From contig NOKP01000040.1 of assembly GCA_002682825.1 (NCBI GenBank), positions 216,565 to 280,564 of the forward strand: a stretch of DNA of 64,000 nt, in the 5' to 3' direction. Positions 1-10,002 of this stretch are shown here, one piece after another; the first letter of the stretch is position 1; every line of letters begins with the position of its first letter. This stretch comes from Neonectria sp. B-13 (Eukaryota; Ascomycota; Sordariomycetes; Hypocreales; Nectriaceae). A program made the position numbers and the translations under genes. The notes below the pieces were generated by a model that saw nothing but the letters and a program-made list of their open reading frames with translations, searched no databases and was not told the DNA's origin.

Positions 1-727
1 ATTCGCATTCTTTTATTGTATGAATACGGCGTCTTTGGAGTGTGATCTCCGGGTTTGTCATTGGCAAATCTATAGTAGATATGCTAACTCCATAACACCG
101 TTGATCTGCTGAGAAATGAGAAGTGGCGCTGCAACAGCTTCCTCTTTTTAAAAGTAAGGTTATATGAGTAAACAATCGTGAATAGCCGCATCTGCTGCCA
201 ATTGAGCAGCCCTGAGACCTGTAGTTGGAATTGGCGACCGTCTACTTGTGATTATCACTGATGATCGCCCCAAATCCAAGTAACTAGCAGGATTATTACC
301 CCGCAGTACCGGCCCAGCGCTTTATCTCTTCCTTCCCATGCGACTAGACCCCCAAAGCGCCAAGAAACGCCTCGACACCTCTTTTGGGGGTGCTGTCGCG
401 GCTGGATTTTTACGCCTGTCCGAGATAAGCTTAGGTGGCAATGAAGTGGGAGTCCATCCATGGTCATTTTATTCGCTCTGTCCTGAATAGCAAGCCCTTG
501 CCCCATGTCGTCTCAAACCCCGCACGAGGCTTACCGCATCGTACGGTTGTACGACTTCCTTTGTTGCACCGCCTCATCACTACACCATCAGCATTGTATA
601 CAAGAGACGACCCAGAGACAGACACCGAGCATCCGCAGAGGGCACGGAAACTCCTCCTACCGAACCTTGAGTCGCCATCGATGTCACAAGAAGTTGGGAT
701 GGTTTGAGTCCGCTAGCATAGCCCAGA
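1..727. other. Intergenic 5' flank, no gene seen
   Basis: Moderate-GC sequence without RIP-style TpA enrichment. The open frames here are short and overlap on both strands, with no recognisable domain. It probably contains the promoter and 5' leader of the Zn2Cys6 gene starting at 728. I found no convincing core promoter element. Confidence 0.5.
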
Positions 728-2907
728 ATGCTGGAAGAGGACGTAGCTGAAGACGCCTCCTCACCACGAGCGCGCAAGAAACGAATTCCGGTATCTATAT
801 GCCCGCCTGCAGGGTGACAGACCCCTGCAGACCCTGATCACTTCTGTTTGATGACGGTGGCTGATTCTATAAACATCCAAAGAAAGCATGCGGCTCCTGT
901 CGTCAAAGCAAGGTGAGTCCTAGAAAGGTTAACTGAGGAAAGCGTTTGACCACCAACAGGTCAAATGCGATGGACTACGGCCATGCTCACGGTAGATGGC
1001 CACTGCCCACTCTAAAATAGATAGTAATATTAACTGATCCCCTTGAAGATGTCGGACACTGCAGAAAGAATGCAACTTTATGGAGAGACCCAAAGATGCT
1101 ACTGAAACGTCAGTCTTGGCCCTGCACTAATTTGGTACTTCAGAACAAGTAGCTTACAGATGAATTGTCTAGGAAGATCGCAGCCCTCGAGAAAGAGATA
1201 GAGTTTCTCAAGGCCCATCTACCGACGAATGCTACTTCCTCCAGCCCAACGAATATGGCACACGCTGTGGCCCCGGGCATCTGGTCCCAGGTTGGAGAAT
1301 CATCTAGCGCAGGGTCTCCAACCACTTCCTTACTGCCAACAAGAACCCAGAAGCGGAAAATCTCTTGCTTCGAGACTGAGAGTCCGGAGACGCCGGACTT
1401 GTTGATAATGGGCCTGCTCAGTGCCGAAGAGGCGGAGGCCTACTTCAACGCCTTCTTCTCCGGCTGTGATCGCTACGTTCCAGTGTTCGACCCGAAGTAC
1501 GATTCAATGCAAAGCATTCGAAACAGAAGCAGCTTATTGTTCAGCACCGTCTGTTCTGTTGGATGCCGCGTATTAAACGGAACGGATTCTCCGCACTGGC
1601 GTGCACTCAGCTTCCACACTCAGCGCATGCTCAACGCTGCCATCACGACCCCGGCGAAGGCTTGTCTAGAATCTGTGCAGGCGATTCTTGTGCAAGCATG
1701 TTATGCGTCCGAGAGATCGCTTCTCATAGCCATCGCCACTCGTATGGCATTGGAACTTGGATTCCCCCAAGCTTACGACACGCTCAGCGCGCGATTTGTC
1801 TCGAGAGATGGACAATACAATGAGAAAGATCAAGAAGTGTCCGAGGATGATGCGATGCTGATGCGCAAGACGCGGACTTGGTTGCATCTGCTGGTCATGG
1901 GACATATTCTGCAGGTCGACGCTGGTGGATTGCCGACTTTTCGATTCCGAGGTGCCTCACGCAGGTGCAGAATCCTTCTGCAGAGTCCCTCTTCTACCGA
2001 CATGGATCTCTATTTGTTCGCCCAAGTAGAGCTCAACGTCCTTCGAGCCAAGATATACGCCTCCTTATACCATGTTGCTAACGTCGATGACCAAGAGATC
2101 ATGGACCTCGTTAGAGACGCTAGGATTGATATCGACGTATGGTTTAACGACTGGACCCGAATATTCGAGAACCACAAGTCCAATATGCCCTGGTTTGTCC
2201 CCAACCTGTCGGTGCAGCAATGCTGGGCTGATAGCATGGCACTCTGCCGTGCCGTGCGGGCGTCAGGCGTGGAGAATGTGAATGCCATGTCGCCAATACA
2301 GAAGACTATCCTACTGATGGCCAAAGACTCTCTGAAAAAGCACTTGGATATTATCCTCCAGGAGCCACGGATCTATCTATATGCCTTGCGCTACGCCATG
2401 GACTTTGTCTGGGCCAAGAACGCATTTTGCTACTTGTTCCTCCTCAAGTTGTCCATGTTGCTTCCTGACGGTGATGAGAAACAGTCTCGTGATTTCAATC
2501 GTGAACTAGTGGAAAAGGGCAATATTTTGATAGATGAGCTTGGTAAAGCTGCTGTGGGCCCCAAGAATGGTGCTCGCAATACAAGCGGACTCTACCTTCA
2601 GCTTGTGAAGGCCAGCATTCATAAATACAAGCAAGGACTTGAAACAAATTCAGACGAGTTGCGGCAGTCTGCTGCGAGCGGATGTTCGGCACAAGAGAGC
2701 TCATGGAAACAGGATAACGGGGCCCATAATGAGTTGGAGTCGTTTGTTCCGGAGCAATTTGTGTTTGAGTGGGATTTTCCCGGCCTGACCTTGTTTTCAT
2801 CTCCTACAACAGAGGCGGGCTGGTTTGACGAGTTCCTTGCTGGGAGACTAGATGCTGGAGATGACTTTTATGGCGTGGATTGGACTTCGATGGATTTTTC
2901 TATCTAG
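728..2907 (+). CDS. Zn2Cys6 fungal transcription factor, five exons
   Basis: Nuclear regulator with an N-terminal binuclear zinc cluster and a fungal-specific middle homology region. Model by eye: exons 728-790, 883-912, 960-991, 1049-1108 and 1173-2907, which join in phase to 639 codons plus stop. All introns are GT-AG (92, 47, 57 and 64 bases). The zinc cluster is assembled from exons 2-4 with spacing C-x2-C-x6-C-x5-C-x2-C-x6-C, starting CGSCRQSK and ending RTLQKEC. A basic RARKKR stretch precedes it, and a short coiled coil (KIAALEKEIEFL, about residues 63-74) follows. The long last exon carries the middle homology region, including YFNAFFSGCDRYVPVFDP near residue 151 and IATRMALELGFP near 250. 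The ATG at 728 was chosen because it opens a basic segment that splices in phase to the cluster; an in-frame TGA at 862 lies inside intron 1. The target pathway is unknown. No neighbour forms an obvious cluster with it. Confidence 0.85.
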
Positions 2908-3348
2908 ATCGACTTAGCCCTGTCACTTATAAGCGTCACTATCTCAAATTAATTCTAGATGCTATGACAGATGTTACTGGCATTGACTGTGTGCTCATGG
3001 TCAAGCAGCTGCTGCACCGCCCCTCATTACTCGCCCTTGCCTTCGCATCTTGCAGCGCGGTGATTACCTTCTTATCTGTCACAGTAACATTCGCTCCACG
3101 GTCGGCCAACAATATGGGCTATGTCTGCCATTGGGTGGCAGGACAGGTATAAGCTCCAAAATGTCCGAGGGTAATGGAGAAAAGTATTTTGACGAATTAC
3201 CACTTAAGGGTCGTATTAATCCCAAGAACTGTTCTAGGAGTATACAGAGAAGACGAGATTGCTGGGATTCCGTAGCGAGGACGACTGAAGAAACACAATT
3301 AGCCACCCAGTCACATATTCTCGTATTGAACGTGTTATTTGCTTAGAC
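2908..3348. other. 3' flank of the Zn2Cys6 gene, no gene seen
   Basis: Downstream of the stop codon the sequence is moderately AT-rich and non-repetitive. Short frames exist on both strands but none shows a family motif. It probably holds the 3' untranslated region and an intergenic spacer. Confidence 0.4.
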
Positions 3349-3545
3349 GTAGTGAAGCTGGGTGTTCTGAGCCTGGTTGAAGTTGGTGAAGCTTAGGTAG
3401 ACCAAGTTATAACCCAACGTGGAGGCCATGATAGCAAAGACGTGGTACTTCTAATCAACCTGGATGATAGATGGATCCTTGAGAGCCTTGATGCCATGAC
3501 CATCGTCTTAGCGGAAATGATAGGTCTAGTCGAGGTCCACGAGTA
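3349..3545 (-). pseudogene. GH62 alpha-L-arabinofuranosidase remnant
   Basis: Read on the minus strand, this stretch gives YSWTSTRPIISAK, then after a frame change ALKDPSIIQVD, a TAG stop, KYHVFA and GYNLVYLSFTNFNQAQN. These match the N-terminal part of fungal GH62 enzymes, which release arabinose side chains from xylan and arabinan (family knowledge). Only about 65 codons of a family domain of roughly 300 residues remain. There is at least one frameshift and two in-frame stops, and nothing GH62-like follows after the His-Tyr near 3349. No signal peptide is left. It is a dead fragment. Confidence 0.65.
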
Positions 3546-3650
3546 GCTGATTGAGCACAGAGAGAAGGGCGTGTAAATAGAACTAGACAGCAAGCAGATT
3601 TATTGATATTGAAGCGACCTCTTTACACCTCCCACTATCTAGCCGTGACG

Positions 3651-4262
3651 TCAATTACCGCCGCCTCGGGTTCGAACCTGAGGAGTAAACTCCACGCGAA
3701 TCTCATGCACATTCGTCACGTCAACACTGTCGTCGACTGACAGGGTAAACTCAGTCATTGGCGTATGCATATGCAGGGTAAAGTCTGAATTCGCTTGCTC
3801 CGAATCGGTCATGGCAAAGTTGAAGCACTCCAGGCTGTCACTGGCCGGCTTGGAGTCGTCTTTACAGGTATAGACCTCCTTCTTGTGGTCTCTGCCCACG
3901 TACACGTAGTCGTACAGGTACGCAAATGACAAGCTCGTACCCAGCGTTTCAAAGGTGAATACATGACTTGTTTCATCCTGTACACTGAACATTGCACCCG
4001 TTTGGATATCCACGACAATCTGCTGGGTAGCAGGATCCCCATCCGTAGCATGCACGTTGGTCGCGTCCATGAAGTGGACCTTGATGTCGCAGAGACGGAT
4101 GTCGTACCAGCTCTTGTGGAAGTCGAAATCGGTGTAGGCGTTGGTCTCGTCGATGCTGAAGGCGATGGTCCTGTGTTTCCGGAATCCTTGCATTAGATAC
4201 TGGTCCGTTTTGTCATTAAACGACTTCGAGGACGGAATCACGGTAGGGTGTAGGTGTTCCAT
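3651..4262 (-). pseudogene. C-terminal frame of a large decayed gene, beta-rich
   Basis: A 203-codon open frame that overlaps the end of the upstream 376-codon frame by 25 bases in another register. The upstream frame ends soon after AGWNTYTLP, while this frame continues naturally past the same point. A single frameshift near 4238-4262 therefore best explains the split. The predicted protein alternates charged and aromatic or hydrophobic residues (for example FETLGTSLSFAYLYDYVYVG), suggesting a beta-sandwich-like domain. It could be a separate short gene, but its Met lies inside the reading of the upstream frame. I do not recognise the family. Confidence 0.5.
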
Positions 4263-5368
4263 CCTGCGATATAGGACTCAACATCGCTGGCAAGCCGTGT
4301 CTGACAAGCGGCCTGGAGCTCGGCAGCCCCGATGCCATCAAAAGATCCAAGGTCGATCAGATCGTCGAGGATGGTGCTGCGGCGGAGGAAAGCAGCATTG
4401 CAGCAGCGGACGGCCTGGAAGAGGATATCGATGACACGAGCCTTCTGGAAAGCGTAAGCGTCGTTGTAGAAGGTGTAGACCATGTCCAGCCAGGGCAAAG
4501 TCGGGTCATATCCTTGAGCCTGCATTTTACTCTCGGTGTCCTGAGCGAGCTGCTGGTCGGTGTACAGCTTGGCCAAACCCACTGCCATTTCATTGTACCG
4601 AATAACGGCCTGGTGGTAGTCCTGACAGGTATTAACAAACGTATCAAAGACGTTCTTGGCGTTCTTTAGCTTGGTAGTAGTGTCACTGTCCATGTTGCCG
4701 CTGTTGAAGTAGCGATTGCAGAATTTGTGAAATTGAGCCCGTTCGACAATGATTTGGTCAACAAACTTCTGATCGCCGCCGCCGATCGCCCGACTCCCAG
4801 AAGCCTGTTTGATGGCAGCTTGCTTCTCCGACAGCTCATCCTGCAACTGGTCATCGTTGAGATTGGCATTGAGCATGTAGATTTGACCCTGCAGCGTGTC
4901 CTGTTGAACAGAGCTGTCCGCAGGGTCGATCTGATTGTTCCACAGTGGCTCTTTCCCCAGGCTGCTCCCGACAGAGAGAGCTGAACCGACCTTGGCGGCG
5001 ACACCAAATGGTCCATTGGCCAAGAGACAAACATTGCCTACTGTTTCCAGGACATCCTCGAGACTTGTGCAGCTGAAGCTGTACTGGCTTCTAGTGGCCT
5101 CCCAGAATTCGCTGAAAGCCTGGATCGTATGTTTCTTTTGATCGCCCACTTGAACTTTTTCCGCTTCAACCTTCTTGTACTGAGTGCTCATGTCAGACTC
5201 CATCTTTGTTTTTGAGGTCTCAAACGTTCCTAGGGTGGTTTGAGCTGCATCAATGGCATCTGATACGTTTGACTTTGCAGTTTCGACTGTGTCAATGGCG
5301 GAAAAGAACTTGTCGCGAGTGGCCTCAAGGTTTGATAAGGCAGTGATGCTATCCTGTAAGTCGGTCAA
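4238..5368 (-). pseudogene. Middle frame of the decayed gene, helical/coiled-coil
   Basis: This is the longest open stretch of the locus, 376 codons from a non-ATG start; the same register continues open upstream to a TAG at 5519-5521. The first ~100 residues are Thr/Ser/Lys/Glu-rich and predicted helical (SKTKMESDMSTQYKKVEAEK). A small Gly/Ala/Val-rich hydrophobic segment follows (NVCLLANGPFGVAAKVGSAL). The rest is largely helical with several Cys residues, ending AGWNTYTLP. A long helical bundle with a central hydrophobic hairpin followed by a beta-rich tail resembles the architecture of alpha-pore-forming proteins in general terms. That is only an analogy; no signature motif is present and no function is assigned. 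Its good preservation beside a broken N-terminal part suggests recent inactivation. Confidence 0.5.
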
Positions 5369-6231
5369 GGATAAATTGGGCGTCTTGATGTAGTACAGGC
5401 TGTGGTTGTCGATGCCAATTGAACGAACCGGGATTTTTGCATTAACGAAATTCGCATGGTTCTTGAGCAGAAACCCTCTAATATCAGATTCCGCATTCCA
5501 GCGGTCGACATAATCAGTCTAGATCCAGGCCTGGGCTCGTGGGGCCGTGACGCCAGACTTGGAGACCAGATCATTCGACGTGTCCTCCCACTCTCGCCGT
5601 CCAGGCTGGCCTGGTCCTGGAGCCGCTCGCTGGAAGTCTTCGTGTATCTTTCCAATCTTAGATCGCCTTCAAGGCCCTGGCATCTGGTTAGCCAACATAG
5701 GGCTCGGTGGCGTTCAACGGCGCGGCTATTACTCTATTGATGTGCCTCCCGGGTGAAAAGGTTGAATATCTCGAGCTTTGGAAAGTCAGGTTAGTCCAAA
5801 CCGAGAAGGAGGAATGTAATCTCGTCTAGGTAGTTGGAACATTTCTGGGAGGATATCAGGCAAAGTGACCTACTTTCTGGAACTTGTCCCTGTTGCCGAG
5901 CCCGTCGGCGCTGGCCCATCCTATCAACACGGCATTGTTCCTGAAGCATACAAAGACGCCTCCCTGACATCGAGCGACGACTCATAGATGACATCACTGC
6001 AGATGTTAATCCTTTTCCAGTCCTACTCTTCGACTTTGAATCCGTACAGGGCGTCGAAGACGACTGAGTCGCCATGCAGCGCGCCATGGTTGTCGACGGA
6101 CATAATTCTGACAATCTTGTGCACCCTGTTACGCCAGAGCCAATCAGACACGGCGGCCAGATCCGACCAGCCTTTTCACTGAGGAGGTGCCTCGTTGGAT
6201 TGTAATACATAACTGCTATAAGAACTAACAT
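5369..6231 (-). pseudogene. N-terminal part of the decayed gene, frameshifted with stops
   Basis: Coding-like peptides can be read in changing frames on the minus strand: VDNHGALHGDSVVFDALYGF, a TAG at 6023-6025, DWKRINICSDVIYESSLDV, EMFQLPRRDYIPP, GRHINRVIAAPLNATEPYVG, and finally TDYVDRWNAESDIRGFLLKN running into the 376-codon frame. Several stops are TAG at positions that would fit Gln or Trp. At least three frame changes occur. GT-AG introns do not resolve them convincingly, so decay is favoured over introns. Adjacent order and strand suggest one original gene of about 800 residues or more with the two downstream frames. Family unknown. Confidence 0.45.
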
Positions 6232-6601
6232 TAGATCCTAAGCCTATTCTGCTTCTCCTCTTTGCCTCTTAGGGTTCAAATTTGATACATAAAATAGGTA
6301 GGGTTAGCAAGGGATGGATAACTTAGGGAGAGTAAAACAATGTATATATTTGATCTCTATATTAACTATAAGGGCTACTTAATCTTTATAATAGGTAGAG
6401 TAATATATTTTAAAATGCTTTTAAACTTAAGGTATAATAATAGTATAATAGATCTTAGTATAGTTATAAGGTTAAACTCTATATTATACTCTACTATAAT
6501 AAAAAGAGAGAAGAATAAGTATAATTAAACTTAATCTTAATCTAATTAATAAAGGTAGTATGTTATTTACTCTTAAGATATTAAGTTATATATATAGTAA
6601 T
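6232..6601. repeat. AT-rich RIP-mutated sequence
   Basis: Composition shifts sharply here from mixed sequence to TpA-dominated sequence (runs such as tataatagtataat). Only a 62-codon AT-rich frame is open. This marks the border of the gene island and the start of mutated repeats. Confidence 0.7.
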
Positions 6602-7620
6602 ACTATTAAAACTACTATTTAGACTACTATTTCTACTTATTTACAATTGCACTAAACAGTTATATATTTCCTTTGCTTAAGCTTAATAGGAGGATAGATC
6701 TTTGGATTTTAAACCTAATTATTGACTTTTGCCTCCTCTAGCTTCCTAAAACTCCCTCTAATAAATCCCTCTATGCTTTATAGCTAATATTAAAGATGAT
6801 TATAGTAGGATTCCCTTAGTTTCTAATATATTACTCCTTTAGCTATAGGTTAATTAGAATAATATTACCTATTAACTATATAATCTATAAGGTATAAATA
6901 GGATTATATAGCTTCTTAAGGAACTCCTTCTCTATAGTAATAATATTATTAGTTCTTTCTAGCTTTAGAGCTAGCCTCTTTAGAAAGAGCTATTCTATTA
7001 TAATCTATTAGACTATTATTATATTAAGCTAGATTCTATCTTATAGTAGAATATTATAGTTAAAGACTATTAATTAGACTAATTTCTTAGGTTTAAAGTA
7101 GTTAATTATAAGCTATTTTATATACTTTAAACTAAACTTTTAAGCTATAATTTATAGTATAGAAATAAGGCTTAAATATTTTTTTAATTTATTATATAGA
7201 TTATATAAGAGCTTATATATATAGCTTAGTAAGAGCTTATTAGACTATAGTATAATTTAAATAGAAGGAGTTATTTTATATAATTAGTAGTATAGTTATT
7301 ATATTATATAGAAGGTTAAATAGAATATAAAAGAATAACTTAGAAAGTATAAAGGCTAAGCTTTTATTTTAAGGGGTTTTAGCCTTTTCTAAGATCTAAC
7401 TTTTCTAAGATCTAGCTTTTCTAAAATCTAGCTTTTCTAAGATCTAGCTTTTCTAAGATCTAGCTTTTCTAGCTAATTAAGATAGTAAAACTTATATCTT
7501 AACTTTATAGTAAAAACTTTTATCTTCTTAAAACTATTGTTTTTTCTATTTTCTTTTATACTATTTAACCTTTAGCCCCTTCTTTAGATATATACTATTA
7601 AGGACTATTATATTTAAATA
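6602..7620 (+). mobile_element. Dispersed ~1-kb repeat, copy A
   Basis: A full-length-looking copy. It begins with ACTATTAAAACTACTATTTA, contains GCTTAAGCTTAATAG, then an array of a ~16-bp unit (CTTTTCTAAGATCTAG) around 7385-7470, and ends with GGACTATTATATTTAAATA. The same order recurs at least eight times in the window on both strands. No open frame survives in this copy and base changes are of the RIP type. I see no terminal inverted repeat, so the class (non-autonomous transposon or other repeat) is undetermined. Confidence 0.65.
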
Positions 7621-7635
7621 TATATAGTAGAATCT

Positions 7636-7920
7636 TACTATTTAAACTACTATTTAAACTACTATTCCTACTTATTTATAATTCTATTGAATTATATATT
7701 TACTTTACTTAAGCTTAATAAAGGAATAGATCTTTGAATTTTAAACCTAATTATTAACTTTTACCCTCTTTAAACTCTTTCTATTAAATCCTTTTATACT
7801 TTATAGCTAATATTAAAAATAACTATAAGAGGATTCTTTTACTTTCTAATATAGTTATTACTTCTTTAGTTATAAGTTAATTAATATAGTATTACTTATT
7901 AACTATATAATTTATAAGAT
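7636..7920 (+). mobile_element. Dispersed ~1-kb repeat, truncated copy
   Basis: Repeats the first ~280 bases of copy A (start motif, TTTACTTAAGCTTAATAAAGG, and the region around CTTATTAACTATATAA). It stops abruptly where the next full copy begins at 7922, consistent with nested or tandem insertion. Confidence 0.55.
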
Positions 7921-7921
7921 T

Positions 7922-8956
7922 ACTATTAAAACTACTATTTAAACTATTATTTCTACTTATCTATAATTATACTAAATTATATATTTCCTTTGCTTAAGCT
8001 TAATAGAGGGATAGATCTTTAGATTTTAAACCTAATTATTGACTTTTGCCCTCTCTAAACTCTCTCTATTAAACCCTTTTATACTTTATAACTAATTAGT
8101 AGGATTCTCTTACTTTCTAATGTATTACTCCTTTAGTTATAGGTTGGTTAATATAATATTACTTATTAACTATATAACTTATAAGATATAGTTATTATAC
8201 TTTAGACTATTAATAAACCTCTTTTCTATATTAGTAGTATTACTATTTCTTTCTAGCTTTAAAGCTAGCCCTTTTAGAAAGATCTATTCTATTATAATTT
8301 ATTAGGCTATTACTCTATTAGGCTAGATTCTATTTTATTGTAAGATAAAATAATTAAAGACTATTAATTAAACTAATTCTTTAGCCTTAAGATATTAATT
8401 GATTTTAATCTCTTTTATATCTTATAGATTAGACTTTTAAATTGCAATTTATAGCTTAGAAATAAGGCTTAGATCTACTTAAAATAGGCTATATAGGTTA
8501 TATAAAAGCTTATAGGTATAGCTTAGTAAGGGCTTATTAAGCTATAGTATAATTTAAAAGGTTATCTTATATAATTAATAGTATAATTATTGTATTATAT
8601 AAAAGGTTAAATAGAATATAAAGAGCTTAGAAAGTATAAAAATTACCTTATAGACTAAGCTTTTATCCTAAGGGATTTTAGCCTTTTCTAAGATTTAGCT
8701 TTTCTAAGATCTAGCTTTTCTAAGGTCTAGCTTTTCTAAAATCTAGCTTTTTTAAGATCTAGCTTTTCTAGCTAATTAGAATAGTAAAACTTATATCTTA
8801 ACTTTATAGTAGAAACCTTTATCTTCTTAAGTTATTATTGCTTTAAGCTTAGGTATTAAGCCTATTATACTATTGTTTTTTCTATTTTCTTTTATACTAT
8901 TTAACCTTTAGTCTCTTCTCTAGGTATATATTACTAAGGACTATTATATCTAAATA
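7922..8956 (+). mobile_element. Dispersed ~1-kb repeat, copy I
   Basis: Same structure as copy A: start motif at 7922, internal CTTTTCTAAGATCTAG array at about 8690-8770, and end motif GGACTATTATATCTAAATA. Differences from copy A are mostly C/T and G/A exchanges. Confidence 0.65.
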
Positions 8957-8977
8957 ATTAATAAGTAATACTATAAT

Positions 8978-9378
8978 TATTATAGTCCAGGTTAGGATTA
9001 AGCAGTTATAATTAGTAGAATTATCTTAGTACTTACTTTTTTCTTTCTATTATAATATATAATACTTATATATTAAATAAGCTCTATTTAATATAGTTTA
9101 ATACTATAAGTATATATATATTAAATAAATACTATTTAATATAACTTAATACTATTCAATTATACTAATCTTATATATATATATATATTTACTTAATACA
9201 TTAGATAAAAGCCTTAAGCTCTTTAGCTATTAATATTCTAACTTAGTTATATAATAACTTATTATTATATATTACTATTATAATCTATATTGCTTACTAT
9301 AATATTTTAATCTACTTAATCATTAAATTATATACCTTAGATCTACTCTAGACCCTTAGGTTAGACCTAACTATTATA
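8978..9378. mobile_element. Degenerate solo LTR related to the chromovirus LTR
   Basis: The ends match the LTRs at 25897 and 33984: the start TATTATAGTCCAGGTTAGGA parallels TATTATAGCCTAGGTTGAGA, and the end CTCTAGACCCTTAGGTTAGA..CTATTATA parallels the 3' end. The central part is more diverged and the element is 401 bases instead of 387. Flanking pentamers (ataat and atatt) do not match exactly, so a target duplication is not shown. No internal region is attached, so it is a solo LTR or a diverged sister family. Confidence 0.55.
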
Positions 9379-9384
9379 ATATTA

Positions 9385-9600
9385 ACTAATTTATAATTAA
9401 AGGAATAATATATTAGAAAGTAAGAGAATTTAATTATTTTTAATATTAGCTATAAAGTATAAAGGGATTTAGTAGAGAGAGTTTTAGAAAGCTAGAAAGG
9501 GTAAAAGTTAATAATTAGGTTTAAAATCTAAAGATTTATCTTCTTATAAAGCTTAAGCAAAGGAAATATATAATTTAGTATAATTATATATAAGTAGAAA
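9385..9600 (-). mobile_element. Dispersed ~1-kb repeat, inverted fragment
   Basis: Reverse-oriented start part of the repeat (TTAAAATCTAAAGATTTATC, AAGCTTAAGCAAAGGAAATA, AAGTAGAAATAAT). It is cut at 9600 by a less mutated segment, and the terminal piece of the repeat reappears at about 9960-10002. Confidence 0.5.
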
Positions 9601-9959
9601 TAATCCCTCTATAAGGGAACCTAATGTGTAATGATTACTGTATCATACATCGATTTCTTTGTCTCGAGCCTGGTTGGTTTTAAAGTTCTTTATTAACCTT
9701 TGCATCTGACCCGAACCCATCTACCTTTTCCGTCCAGTCTAATGAATTGGACATCAAGGTCAGAGAGAGGGACCCAGACGGGTTGCAAAAACAGGCTTAA
9801 GGTATGACATTGATGCGAACCATGTTACTGGGAAAGCTTGCTGTATTTAAGTTATTAGGATTGATGGTGCTGGGTATAGCATCTTACTGTATTAACTGCT
9901 GTATATTATCTACTGTATTATCTTAATCTATTAGATAATATTGACTAAGGCTAAAATTA
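9601..9959. other. Less mutated insert within repeat sequence
   Basis: A roughly 360-bp segment of normal base composition interrupts the inverted repeat fragment. It carries no gene. Its last ~60 bases (TTAATCTATTAGATAATATT) match sequence near 62270, so part of it is also repetitive. It may be a later insertion that escaped RIP; clear target duplications were not found. Confidence 0.4.
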
Positions 9960-10002
9960 CTATAAATAAGTAGAAATAATAGTCTAAATAGTAGTTTTAA
10001 TA

